Below, piece after piece: positions 15,225 through 23,337 of a stretch of DNA of 64,000 bases (position 1 is its first letter; each line of letters opens with the position of its first letter). A program made the position numbers and the translations under genes. The notes beneath the pieces are model-generated. The model had not been told where the DNA came from. It did not search any database and saw only the letters and a program-made list of their open reading frames with translations. The stretch is taken from NCBI RefSeq assembly GCF_900129965.1, contig NZ_FQXM01000015.1, positions 33,376 to 97,375 of the forward strand, given 5' to 3'. Source of the DNA: Clostridium grantii DSM 8605 (GTDB lineage: Bacteria; Bacillota; Clostridia; Clostridiales; Clostridiaceae).

Positions 15225-16010
15225 ATGGTTTTTTGTCCTTTATATAGTGGAAGCAGTGGAAATAGTATTTTTGTATCTTCAGAACATACAAAAATATTAA
15301 TTGACGCAGGTCTACCAGGAAAGAAAATTGAAATGGCTTTAAATAAAATTAATAGAGAAGCTTCTGAAATTGATGCTATTTTTATAACTCATGAACACAG
15401 TGACCATATAAAAGGTGTGGGTGTTTTGTCGCGTAGATATGACATCCCCATTTATGCAAATCAGTGCACTTGGGAAGAAATGGCTGGTAAGTTAGGCAAT
15501 ATAAAAGAAAAAAACATAAAAATCATGGACAGTGATTATGTTATTATCAATGATATGAAGATAACAAAATATAATATTTCTCATGATGCAGTTGAGCCTG
15601 TAGGATATACAGTAGAAGCAGAAAATAAAAAAATTTGTGTAGCTACAGATTTAGGCTATTTTTCAGATGAGGTTAAAGAAGCTATATCCGGTGCAGATAT
15701 AGTATTATTGGAAAGTAATCATGATGTTCAGATGGTTAAATTTGGGCCATATCCTTATAATTTAAAAAGAAGAATTTTAAGTGACGTAGGTCATTTGTCT
15801 AATGATGATTGTGGTAAAGCTATAGTGCATATTGCAAAAGGTAATTGTAAAAGAATTATTTTGGGACACTTAAGCAAAACAAATAATCATCCACAGCTTG
15901 CTTATGAAACTGTGCTAAGTGTTCTTAGAGAAAATAATGTTGAATTGAATAAAGATCTATGTGTAGATATGGCTAAAAGGGACATGCCTAGCGAATGTAT
16001 TGAATTATGA
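15225..16010 (+). CDS. MBL-fold metallo-hydrolase, WalJ/YycJ-like
   Basis: This 261-residue beta-lactamase-fold enzyme starts FCPLYSGSSGNSIFV and carries the metal motif THEHSDHIKG, a later VATDLGYF, and LLESNHD. SGSSGN next to the start is typical of the YycJ/WalJ group of predicted nucleases or phosphoesterases. In bacilli WalJ lies beside the WalKR cell-wall two-component genes and influences coordination of DNA replication and division. Here it follows murA, keeping a cell-wall context. The ATG follows AGATAGGAGAATAGCT. The substrate is not established. Confidence 0.85.
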   Translation: MVFCPLYSGSSGNSIFVSSEHTKILIDAGLPGKKIEMALNKINREASEIDAIFITHEHSDHIKGVGVLSRRYDIPIYANQCTWEEMAGKLGNIKEKNIKIMDSDYVIINDMKITKYNISHDAVEPVGYTVEAENKKICVATDLGYFSDEVKEAISGADIVLLESNHDVQMVKFGPYPYNLKRRILSDVGHLSNDDCGKAIVHIAKGNCKRIILGHLSKTNNHPQLAYETVLSVLRENNVELNKDLCVDMAKRDMPSECIEL

Positions 16011-16091
16011 TGTTTTGAATAAATAAAATTATAAAATAAAAGTATTTTTTATAAAATTAATCATAATAGATATAAGAAAAGAGGGATTTCA

Positions 16092-16655
16092 GTGAAAAAA
16101 TTAATTGGCCTTATCTCAATTATGCTTTTAATAGTTCTTTCTGTTTTAGGATGTAGTGCAAAAACAGATCCTATAAGTATAAATAACAGTGAGAAAATAA
16201 AAAATATCAAGTTAACAGATGCCGAAGATGAAAGTATTCAATTAAGCCTTTTTTTTGACGATTCAAAAGATGAAGAAAAAGCACAAGTTACAGTAGAAGA
16301 ACGTGTTATTATTAAAGAAGAATTGTTAGGAGAACTTATAGTACAAGAACTTATAAAAGGACCTACTACTACAAGTCAGTTAAAGCCAATTTTCCCAAAA
16401 GATACAAGATTATTATCTTTTTCTGTAAGTGATAATATAGCTTACATCAATTTAAGCAAAGAAGTAGTTTCTAAAACAACTAAAGCTCAAGAAGAAGCTT
16501 GCTTGAAAGCCTTAGCTTTATCTCTTTGCCAATTGCAAGAAATAACCAGCATTAAAATACTTGTAGAGAATAAAGACATAGTAACTTTAGGTGGAAACTA
16601 TGATATCACTAAACCTTTTTCACCAGAAACAATTCAGTTAGTAAATAGTAAATAG
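16092..16655 (+). CDS. GerMN domain lipoprotein
   Basis: This 187-residue lipoprotein has a signal sequence ending in the lipobox LSVLGC (Cys21). It has one GerMN domain (about residues 55-165): LSLFFDDSK, LGELIVQELIKGP, SFSVSDNIAYINLSKE and LCQLQEITSIKILVE. GerM-like domains are found in spore-formation and germination proteins and are thought to bind cell-wall or spore-coat partners. A single domain is shorter than B. subtilis GerM, which has two. The start is GTG at 16092 after AAAAGAGGGATTTCA. The gene may be read with the flanking genes but has more than 40 bases of spacing on each side. Confidence 0.88.
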   Translation: MKKLIGLISIMLLIVLSVLGCSAKTDPISINNSEKIKNIKLTDAEDESIQLSLFFDDSKDEEKAQVTVEERVIIKEELLGELIVQELIKGPTTTSQLKPIFPKDTRLLSFSVSDNIAYINLSKEVVSKTTKAQEEACLKALALSLCQLQEITSIKILVENKDIVTLGGNYDITKPFSPETIQLVNSK

Positions 16656-16699
16656 GGAATAACTAATTAAAATAATAATGTACATAAGGAGAGAAAAAA

Positions 16700-17203
16700 A
16701 TGAGTTTATATAAACAATGGAATGACATGGTGGTTGAGTTTGTAAAAGCAAATGGAGAAGCAGCTTTTTGGGATAAATATGAAGCAATAGAAAAAGGTAT
16801 TTACATTGGGATTTTATCAGATCACAATAAAATTTTTGAGGGTAAAGTTGGAGAATTAGCAGAAAAATTAAATGCTCCTTTAGATTTCTTTATTGGATTC
16901 CTTGACGGAATAAATGAGAGTTTAAATGAAGAATTAGATATGGAAAATCTAAAAATAGATACTGAAATAAAGTTAGATATTGATTTGGCTAGATTATATT
17001 TTAATATGTTAGATGCTAAAGCAGAATATTTATACAATTTAAGCCAATGGGAAGGTATATTCTCAGAAGAAAAAAGAAAAGAAATAACTAAAGCATGGAG
17101 AGAATCTAAAATAGTTATTAAAGAACCTAAAATAGGAAGAAATGATCCTTGTACTTGTGGAAGTGGAAGAAAATATAAAAAATGTTGTGGAAAAAACGCA
17201 TAA
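16700..17203 (+). CDS. SEC-C motif-containing protein
   Basis: This 167-residue protein has a helical N-terminal domain (about residues 1-125, rich in Asp/Glu/Leu) and a C-terminal SEC-C zinc motif, NDPCTCGSGRKYKKCCG. The zinc motif also occurs at the end of SecA. Stand-alone SEC-C proteins are common in Firmicutes and may bind ribosomes or SecB-like partners, but the role of this one is unknown. The ATG follows AAGGAGAGAAAAAA. A terminator closes the unit, so it may be the last gene after murA, the hydrolase and the GerMN gene. Confidence 0.85.
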   Translation: MSLYKQWNDMVVEFVKANGEAAFWDKYEAIEKGIYIGILSDHNKIFEGKVGELAEKLNAPLDFFIGFLDGINESLNEELDMENLKIDTEIKLDIDLARLYFNMLDAKAEYLYNLSQWEGIFSEEKRKEITKAWRESKIVIKEPKIGRNDPCTCGSGRKYKKCCGKNA

Positions 17204-17216
17204 ATAGTTTCATTAG

Positions 17217-17253
17217 TAAAAAGAAGGTTTTCTTTGTGAAAATCTTCTTTTTC
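17217..17253 (+). terminator. Rho-independent terminator after the SEC-C gene
   Basis: AAAAAGAAG-TTTTC pairs with GAAAA-CTTCTTTTT, with a short loop around TTTGT and a T-rich tail. Confidence 0.7.
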
Positions 17254-17256
17254 TAT

Positions 17257-17285
17257 TTGAAGTTGAGAACTAAATACTTTATAAT
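17257..17285 (+). promoter_or_regulatory. Sigma-A promoter for the LUD gene
   Basis: TTGAAG (17257-17262), a 17-base spacer and TATAAT (17280-17285) lie 44 bases before the GTG start. Confidence 0.6.
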
Positions 17286-17328
17286 TTAATTAGATATTAA
17301 CAATAATTCTATTTTGGGAGTGATAATT

Positions 17329-17970
17329 GTGGATAAAAATGCTTATTTTGTTTTGCAAAAAAAAATAGAAAGAACTATTGAGAATCTTAACAAAAATAAT
17401 ATGGATGGATACTTTGTTAAGGATGAAACAGAATTACAAGAAAAAATAAAAGAAATAATGAAAGAAAAAGACATGATATCAGTAGGAGGATCAATGACTT
17501 TGTTTGAAACAGGAGTTATTGATTTGTTGAGAAATGGGAATTATAATTTTTTAGATAGATACAAAGAAGGATTAACTCCAGATGAAATTACAGAAATATA
17601 TAGAAAAACTTTTTATGCTGATACATATTTAGTTAGCACCAATGCTATTACTGAAAATGGAGAGTTATATAATGTGGATGGAAGAGGTAATAGAGTTGCT
17701 GCTATGATATTTGGACCTGATAAGGTTATTGTAGTTGTAGGAGCTAATAAAATAGTTAAAAATTTAGATGATGCCATTAAAAGAAATAGAGAAATAGCTG
17801 CTCCGGCAAATACTGTTAGACTAGGAATGCAAACACCTTGCGCAAAAGTTGGGTATTGTATGGATTGTAAAAGTCCACAAAGAATATGTAATGCTTATAC
17901 TGTTATCGGAAGACAGGGCAAAAAAGGAAGAATTCATGTTATTATAATGGATAAAGACTTAGGATACTAA
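17329..17970 (+). CDS. LUD domain protein (lactate utilisation LutC/YkgG-like)
   Basis: This 213-residue protein has the LUD fold: VGGSMTLFETGVIDLLR, YLVSTNAITENGELYNVDGRGNRVAAMIFGPDKVIVV, and a late cysteine-rich PCAKVGYCMDCKSPQRICN. The GxxD-G-NRVA block is common to LutB/LutC-type proteins. The CMDC cysteines are typical of the stand-alone clostridial branch, whose function is unknown. A TTG 15 bases upstream is possible, but GGGAGTG ends six bases before the GTG at 17329, which is therefore chosen. It has its own promoter and terminator and no lut neighbours, so a role in lactate use cannot be assumed. Confidence 0.8.
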   Translation: MDKNAYFVLQKKIERTIENLNKNNMDGYFVKDETELQEKIKEIMKEKDMISVGGSMTLFETGVIDLLRNGNYNFLDRYKEGLTPDEITEIYRKTFYADTYLVSTNAITENGELYNVDGRGNRVAAMIFGPDKVIVVVGANKIVKNLDDAIKRNREIAAPANTVRLGMQTPCAKVGYCMDCKSPQRICNAYTVIGRQGKKGRIHVIIMDKDLGY

Positions 17971-17975
17971 GAGTG

Positions 17976-18002
17976 GAACTCCCAATTGCATTGGGAGTTC
18001 TA
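17976..18002 (+). terminator. Hairpin terminator after the LUD gene
   Basis: GAACTCCCAAT (17976-17986) pairs perfectly with ATTGGGAGTTC (17990-18000). The T tail is weak. Confidence 0.55.
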
Positions 18003-18058
18003 TTCTGGTTACAAAAAAATATAAAAACAAATAAGCTTCAAGAAAGAAGATATTTTAT

Positions 18059-18538
18059 ATGAATATAACAATTATTTCTGTAGGAAAAATCAAAGAAAAA
18101 TTTTTAAAGGCAGCTATTGATGAGTATGCTAAGAGACTTACACGTTATTGTAAGTTGAATATTATTGAGGTAGCAGATGAGAAAACACCTGATAATGCTT
18201 CTGAAAAGGAAGAAATTATAATAAAAAATAAAGAAGGAGAAAAAATTCTTAAGAATATTAAAGATAATACTTATGTGGTAGCTCTTTCTTTAGATGGCAA
18301 AATGATTTCATCGGAAGATTTGGCAGATTTTATGGATAAGTCAGCAATAACAGGAAATAGCAACATTGCTTTTGTTATAGGTGGGTCACTAGGATTATCT
18401 AAAGAAGTATTAAATCGATCAGATTTTAAACTTTGTTTTTCTAAAATGACTTTTCCACATCAATTATTTAGAGTAATGTTACTGGAGCAGATATATAGGG
18501 GTTTTAGGATAAATAATGGAGAACCATATCATAAATAA
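18059..18538 (+). CDS. rlmH: RlmH: 23S rRNA (pseudouridine1915-N3)-methyltransferase
   Basis: This 159-residue SPOUT methyltransferase methylates pseudouridine 1915 in helix 69 of 23S rRNA, using SAM. The knot motifs are VALSLDGK, FVIGGSLGLSKEVL and MTFPHQLFRVMLLEQIYRG, ending in the strictly typical NGEPYHK. The length is normal. The ATG follows AAGAAAGAAGATATTTTAT, a weak site. The chromate transporter genes start 37 bases downstream. Confidence 0.95.
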   Translation: MNITIISVGKIKEKFLKAAIDEYAKRLTRYCKLNIIEVADEKTPDNASEKEEIIIKNKEGEKILKNIKDNTYVVALSLDGKMISSEDLADFMDKSAITGNSNIAFVIGGSLGLSKEVLNRSDFKLCFSKMTFPHQLFRVMLLEQIYRGFRINNGEPYHK

Positions 18539-18575
18539 AAGAGTGATACCATATGAGTTATGGAAAGGAGAATCT

Positions 18576-19130
18576 ATGAACAATATAAAAAAACTAGCTG
18601 AATTGTTTTGGGTATTCTTTAAAATAGGAAGTTTTACTTTTGGTGGCGGGCTTGCCATGTTGCCTTTGATTGAAAAAGAAGTTGTTGATAATAAGAGCTG
18701 GGTTGATGAAGAGGAAATATTAGATATTTTCGCTATATCCCAATCTGTTCCTGGGGTAATAGCTATAAATGTGTGTATTTACATAGGAAAAATTGTAATG
18801 GGTATTCAAGGAGCAATTGCTGCGGTTATTGGGGTAGTATTACCAGCCTTTATATCTATTTTATTAATATTAATTCTTTTAAGTAGTTTTAGTGGTAATG
18901 TTTATGTTGCTAAAGCTTTTTTGGGTATAAGATCAGCCTCAGCTGCTTTGATTCTTCTATCTGCTATAAAATTAAGTAAGGGTGCAATTAACGATAAAAT
19001 GGGATACGTAATAGCAATTATTTCTTTTATTATTATTATGGTGTTAAATGTAAGTGTGGTTTGGGCTATTTTATTTGGTGGGGTTACAGGGTATTTAACT
19101 TATATTATTAAGAAAAGGAGCAAACAATAA
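18576..19130 (+). CDS. Chromate transporter (ChrA), first half-size subunit
   Basis: This 184-residue membrane protein has about six helices and a CHR domain: FKIGSFTFGGGLAMLPLIEKEV, then SQSVPGVIAINVCIYIG and VLPAFISILLI. Short-chain CHR proteins work as pairs from adjacent genes, and the next gene is the second half. Known members export chromate or related anions. In clostridia the true substrate is uncertain. A longer frame overlapping rlmH exists, but AAAGGAGAATCT directly before the ATG at 18576 sets the start. Confidence 0.88.
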   Translation: MNNIKKLAELFWVFFKIGSFTFGGGLAMLPLIEKEVVDNKSWVDEEEILDIFAISQSVPGVIAINVCIYIGKIVMGIQGAIAAVIGVVLPAFISILLILILLSSFSGNVYVAKAFLGIRSASAALILLSAIKLSKGAINDKMGYVIAIISFIIIMVLNVSVVWAILFGGVTGYLTYIIKKRSKQ

Positions 19131-19696
19131 TGGTACTTATAAAGCTATTTTATATTTTCTTCAAAATTGGAATGTTTGCTTTTGGTGGGGGATATGTTAT
19201 TTTACCTATGATTTATCAAGAAATACAGATGTTTAATTTAATGTCGGTAGATGAATTTTCGGATATAGTTGCTTTATCTCAAATGACACCGGGTCCTATA
19301 GCCATAAATGCAGCTACTTTTGTAGGTTATAAATCGGATGGTTTTTGGGGCGCTTGTGCCGCCACTATAGGGGTTACTTTGCCAGCATTTATAATTATGC
19401 TATTAATTATAGCTTTTATAAATAAATTTAAAGAAAGTGAGATTGTTCAAGCAGTTTTAAAAGGAATAAGACCTGCAACAGTTGGACTCATAGCTACTGC
19501 TATAATTTTCTTTTCAGAAGCTTCTATTGTTAAAAAAGAATTTTTTACTTTACAACTATTTCAAAATCCTTTTATTTTAATTAATTTCAAAGCTTGTATA
19601 ATATTTGCACTAACAATTTTTGGAGCAAAGGTGTTTAAAATTGGACCTATTATGTTGACTATTTTAGCAGGAATTCTTGGAGTTATTATTTTATAA
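19130..19696 (+). CDS. Chromate transporter (ChrA), second half-size subunit
   Basis: This 188-residue CHR domain protein repeats the family pattern: FKIGMFAFGGGYVILPMIYQEI, ALSQMTPGPIAINAATFVGYK and VTLPAFIIMLLI. It starts at an ATG that overlaps the stop codon of the first subunit by one base (TAATG), so the two are translationally coupled. The two halves are expected to form the functional antiparallel transporter. Homology between the two is visible in both glycine-rich motifs. Confidence 0.88.
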   Translation: MVLIKLFYIFFKIGMFAFGGGYVILPMIYQEIQMFNLMSVDEFSDIVALSQMTPGPIAINAATFVGYKSDGFWGACAATIGVTLPAFIIMLLIIAFINKFKESEIVQAVLKGIRPATVGLIATAIIFFSEASIVKKEFFTLQLFQNPFILINFKACIIFALTIFGAKVFKIGPIMLTILAGILGVIIL

Positions 19697-19818
19697 AAAC
19701 TATAAAAATGCAAAGTAAATATATTTTTATTAATTTTTAAAAGAGTTAATCAAATAAATGTTGAAATTAATGGGATTTGAGCGTAAGATATAATTAAAAG
19801 CATAAAGAGGTGAAATAA

Positions 19819-21039
19819 ATGGATACTAATTCTGGAGTTAATATGACAGATATCAAAATTAAAAATAGGTCTTTGATTTTAGAAATACTTAAAAGTGAAA
19901 ATTTATCACGAAAGGACATATCAGAGACAATAGGACTGACTCCAGCCGCAGTTACTATTTTAGTAAATGAGATGATTCAAGAGGGTATTTTAATGGAAAG
20001 GGGACAAATAGAAGGAGAAAATAAAGTAGGACGAAAAAAGGTATTGATAGAATTAGTCAAAGAATTTAAGTATGTAATAGGAATCAATATAGAAAGAGAA
20101 AAAATTGATATAGGTATTGCTGATCTAAAATATAAATTTTCGAAATTTACTCAATTAGAATTAAAAGCTGATATTGATGTGGAAAAACTAATGGATATGA
20201 TTTACAATCAATGTATTACTTTGATGTGGGATATGGACTTATCAAAGAATGATATTTTAGGTGTAGGGGTTGGTATTGTAGGTAGCGTTGATCAAGAAAA
20301 TGGTATAAGCAAGCATGCTTATGGTTTATGGAGAAAAAAAGTTAATATAAAAAAAATACTAGGGGCAAAATTTAATAGACCTGTTATTGTTGAGAATAAT
20401 GTTAGAGCTTTAGCTATGGCAGAAATTGAATGTACTATGCATAAAAATATAGACAACATGATATTTATTAAATTTGGGCCAGGAATTGGGTCGGCTATTG
20501 TGCTTAATAAGCGACTATATTATGGTACAAATAATTCAGCAGGGGAAATGGGACATATGTTAATGAACCCAGATGGGGAAGAATGCAGATGTGGGCAGAA
20601 AGGGTGTCTTGAAACTGTAGCTTCGATTGGGACAATTGTAAATAATGTGAAGATAGATTTTAACACTGTTAATATGCCTGTATTAAATGAGTTGTGTTTT
20701 CAAGAAAAAGAAAATATAAATGCGGACAATATTCTAGAAGCTTATGATAAAAAAGATATAGAAGTAAGAAAAATAGTAGATAAAGCATTAGCCTTTCTTA
20801 GCATTGGCATAGTTAATATCTATAAAATATATGATCCAAAAAAAATAATTCTATATAGTGATTTTTTCAAACAACAAGAAATTATAAATAAATTAATAAG
20901 TGAAATCAATAAACTGGCTTCAAATAGTAATATTGGGGATTCACTAGAATTAAGTTCTTTGGATTCTAATAGAAGTATCGGAGGAGTAGCTATAGGATTA
21001 AATGAATTCTTTTATAAAACAGGTGGTTATATTGCTTAA
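19819..21039 (+). CDS. ROK family transcriptional regulator (XylR/NagC type)
   Basis: This 406-residue protein has an N-terminal winged helix-turn-helix (LILEILKSENLSRKDISETIGL, about residues 17-80) fused to a ROK sugar-kinase-like domain. That domain shows VGVGIVGSVD, then PVIVENNVRALAMAE, FIKFGPGIGSAIV, AGEMGHM and the zinc motif CRCGQKGCLE. Such proteins sense a sugar and usually repress the adjacent uptake genes. The next genes, a GPH symporter and a DUF4867 protein, are the likely targets. No operator was identified with confidence. Confidence 0.92.
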   Translation: MDTNSGVNMTDIKIKNRSLILEILKSENLSRKDISETIGLTPAAVTILVNEMIQEGILMERGQIEGENKVGRKKVLIELVKEFKYVIGINIEREKIDIGIADLKYKFSKFTQLELKADIDVEKLMDMIYNQCITLMWDMDLSKNDILGVGVGIVGSVDQENGISKHAYGLWRKKVNIKKILGAKFNRPVIVENNVRALAMAEIECTMHKNIDNMIFIKFGPGIGSAIVLNKRLYYGTNNSAGEMGHMLMNPDGEECRCGQKGCLETVASIGTIVNNVKIDFNTVNMPVLNELCFQEKENINADNILEAYDKKDIEVRKIVDKALAFLSIGIVNIYKIYDPKKIILYSDFFKQQEIINKLISEINKLASNSNIGDSLELSSLDSNRSIGGVAIGLNEFFYKTGGYIA

Positions 21040-21110
21040 TGCTTTTGTGAAATAAAAAATTTTAGCTGAATTAATTAAAAAGTTTAATAAATTATTATGG
21101 GGGGATACAA

Positions 21111-22574
21111 TTGAATAATAAAAAGCTTTCTAACAAGAATATTTTTTCCTATGCCATAGGGGATTTTTATGGCGGAGGAGCATTTTTCATTATTGGAGCA
21201 TTATTTTTGGTTTTTCTTACAGATGTAGGGGGTCTAAAATCTACTTATGCAGGAATCATAATTTTAGTGGGTAAGATATGGGATGCAGTTACAGATCCCA
21301 CCATGGGATATATTTCAGATCACACCAAATCAAAACATGGAAGAAGACGAATTTATTTTTTGGTGGGAATTATACCTATAATGATTTCCTTTGCTTTGCT
21401 TTGGGTAAACGTTAACACACCATCACAAGTTTTAAAGTTTATCTATTATCTAGTAACTTATTTATTATTTAATACAGTTTTTACAATGGTAATGGTTCCT
21501 TATAATTCTATGCCTGCGGAGATGACGGATGATTATAAAGAACGTTCAAAATTAATAAGTATAAGAATGGTATTTTCTCAGTTTGGAGCTTTGTTAGGGG
21601 CAGTTTTACCTTTAACTATAATTAATTCATTTCAGGATAAAGGAACAGGATTTTTAATAATGGGAGTTATGTTTGGAATAATGTATGCATGTCCTTGGTA
21701 TTTTGTATTTAAAGGCACTAGTGAAAGGCAATGCAGCATTGAGGACAGGAATTCTAAAGGAATGATGGCTGAATTAAAGGATTTATTTAAGGAGTTTGCA
21801 TCAACTTACAAAAATAAATCTTTAAAAATTCATCTTACTATGTATGTTTGCGCATATGTGGCTATGGATATTTTCAACGCTCTTTTAATATATTATTTGA
21901 GAAATTATTTAGGAAAAGAATCTTTTTACCAAGTAATCTTAGGAGTACTTGTTATTGTTGAAATGGGTACTTTGTACTTTGTAGCAAAAGAATGTAGTAA
22001 GACAGGTAATGCAGCAACCTATAGAAGGCATTCAATTATATGGGTAATAGGTATAATTTTACTTGGACTAGCTACACCAAATACACCTGTAGGTTTCTTA
22101 ATAGCATTAGCAGCCATAGTTGGTATTGGACTAAGTGGGGATGTTATGGTTCCCTATAATATGTTGGCTTTTGTTGTAGATGCTGATGAGCTTATTTCAA
22201 TGAGAAGAAGAGAGGGAACATATGCTGGAATGATGACTTTTCTAAGAAAACTTGCTCAAGCTTTTGCTTTATTCTTAGTAGGTGTAGGACTTGATTTAGT
22301 TGGATATCAATCAGGTGGGGTTATAAAGCAAACTACTAGTGCTATTACAGGGATTAGAATTATGTTTTGTATTATTCCTGTATTACTGATTTCATATGGG
22401 TTTTATACTTCTTTCAAATTTAAGATAGATCCGAAAAATCATAAAATTTTAATGGAAGAAATTAATAGATTAAAAGAAGGTGGTAAAAAAGAGACTGTAG
22501 AAGCAAAAACTAAAGAGGTTTGTGAAGATATCACTGGAATATCTTACGAGAAACTTTGGAGTGTAAACGGTTAA
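21111..22574 (+). CDS. GPH family sugar:cation symporter (MFS)
   Basis: This 487-residue protein has about twelve membrane helices. The N-terminal signature SYAIGDFYGGGAFF, followed by GKIWDAVTDPTMGYISDHTKSKHGRRR, is diagnostic of the glycoside-pentoside-hexuronide family, which takes up a sugar or glycoside with Na+ or H+. The second half has RRREGTYAGMMTFLRKLAQA, another family block. The start codon is TTG at 21111, behind the strong site GGGGGGATACAA. It sits between a ROK regulator and a DUF4867 gene. No glycosidase or kinase is nearby, so the substrate cannot be named. Confidence 0.92.
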   Translation: MNNKKLSNKNIFSYAIGDFYGGGAFFIIGALFLVFLTDVGGLKSTYAGIIILVGKIWDAVTDPTMGYISDHTKSKHGRRRIYFLVGIIPIMISFALLWVNVNTPSQVLKFIYYLVTYLLFNTVFTMVMVPYNSMPAEMTDDYKERSKLISIRMVFSQFGALLGAVLPLTIINSFQDKGTGFLIMGVMFGIMYACPWYFVFKGTSERQCSIEDRNSKGMMAELKDLFKEFASTYKNKSLKIHLTMYVCAYVAMDIFNALLIYYLRNYLGKESFYQVILGVLVIVEMGTLYFVAKECSKTGNAATYRRHSIIWVIGIILLGLATPNTPVGFLIALAAIVGIGLSGDVMVPYNMLAFVVDADELISMRRREGTYAGMMTFLRKLAQAFALFLVGVGLDLVGYQSGGVIKQTTSAITGIRIMFCIIPVLLISYGFYTSFKFKIDPKNHKILMEEINRLKEGGKKETVEAKTKEVCEDITGISYEKLWSVNG

Positions 22575-22613
22575 TAAAATGAAATTCAACTTAAACCAAA
22601 GGAGACGAAAAAA

Positions 22614-23285
22614 ATGAGTATTGATAAAATAATTGAAAAAAACCCAGGTAAAATTATTAAAACAATAAAAGATGAAAGTTTTTCTGCTTATGGTAAAGTA
22701 TTAAACGAAAAATATTTTAATAAAATTCATAAATATTTAGAAGACAATACTAAAATACCTACTGAAAAAAATATTTATGTTGCAGAGGATGAAGTTATAA
22801 CAGAAAAAGAAAAAAATAATGAGTTAATAAAAAACATTTTCGGACAAATGCTTTTTCAAATAGGATATTGTCATGGAAATAATGATAGTCTTAATGGATT
22901 AGAATATCATAAATGTAGTGAAGTTATTTATGCAGTAACAGATATAGTTCTTATTTTGGGTAAATGGGAAGATATTAAGAATAATGAATACCTTTCATCT
23001 AAGACTGAAATTTTTTATGTTGAAAAAGGAACTGCATTAGAATTATATCCAAGGGTACTTCATTTTTCTCCTGCTAAAATCTCTATTGAAGGATTTAAAA
23101 CTGCAATTATATTAGAAAAAGGTACAAACACTCCACTTGAAAAAGATAAAAGTATTTTAATACAAGAAGATAAATTGTTATTTGCTAAAAATAAATGGCT
23201 TATATTACATGAAGATAAACAAGATATGATAGATAAAGGTGGATTCAAAGGCATTGAAGGGGAAAATATAAAAATAAATATTTAA
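22614..23285 (+). CDS. DUF4867 family protein, probably sugar-related
   Basis: This 223-residue protein has no membrane segment. It resembles the DUF4867 family, which is found beside sugar transport and catabolic genes. A cupin-like centre is suggested by LEYHKCSEVIYAVTDIVLILG and VEKGTALELYPRVLHFSPAKI, where the His residues could bind metal. The function is unknown; an isomerase or sugar-binding role is plausible only from context. The ATG follows AAAGGAGACGAAAAA, 39 bases after the symporter, so both are probably in one transcript. A shared bidirectional terminator follows. Confidence 0.75.
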   Translation: MSIDKIIEKNPGKIIKTIKDESFSAYGKVLNEKYFNKIHKYLEDNTKIPTEKNIYVAEDEVITEKEKNNELIKNIFGQMLFQIGYCHGNNDSLNGLEYHKCSEVIYAVTDIVLILGKWEDIKNNEYLSSKTEIFYVEKGTALELYPRVLHFSPAKISIEGFKTAIILEKGTNTPLEKDKSILIQEDKLLFAKNKWLILHEDKQDMIDKGGFKGIEGENIKINI

Positions 23286-23290
23286 GTATA

Positions 23291-23327
23291 AAAAAAATAA
23301 AGACTAACGATAGTCTTTATTTTTTTA
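23291..23327. terminator. Bidirectional terminator between DUF4867 and the J-domain gene
   Basis: AATAAAGACTA (23296-23306), loop ACGA, TAGTCTTTATT (23311-23321) has T runs on the plus side and A runs on the left. It can therefore stop transcripts from both convergent units. Confidence 0.85.
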
Positions 23328-23337
23328 TTATAGTTAA

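Noticed and set aside
17314..17328. Upstream TTG start for the LUD gene
   Set aside because: The TTG overlaps the ribosome binding site GGGAGTG, which is spaced for the GTG at 17329.
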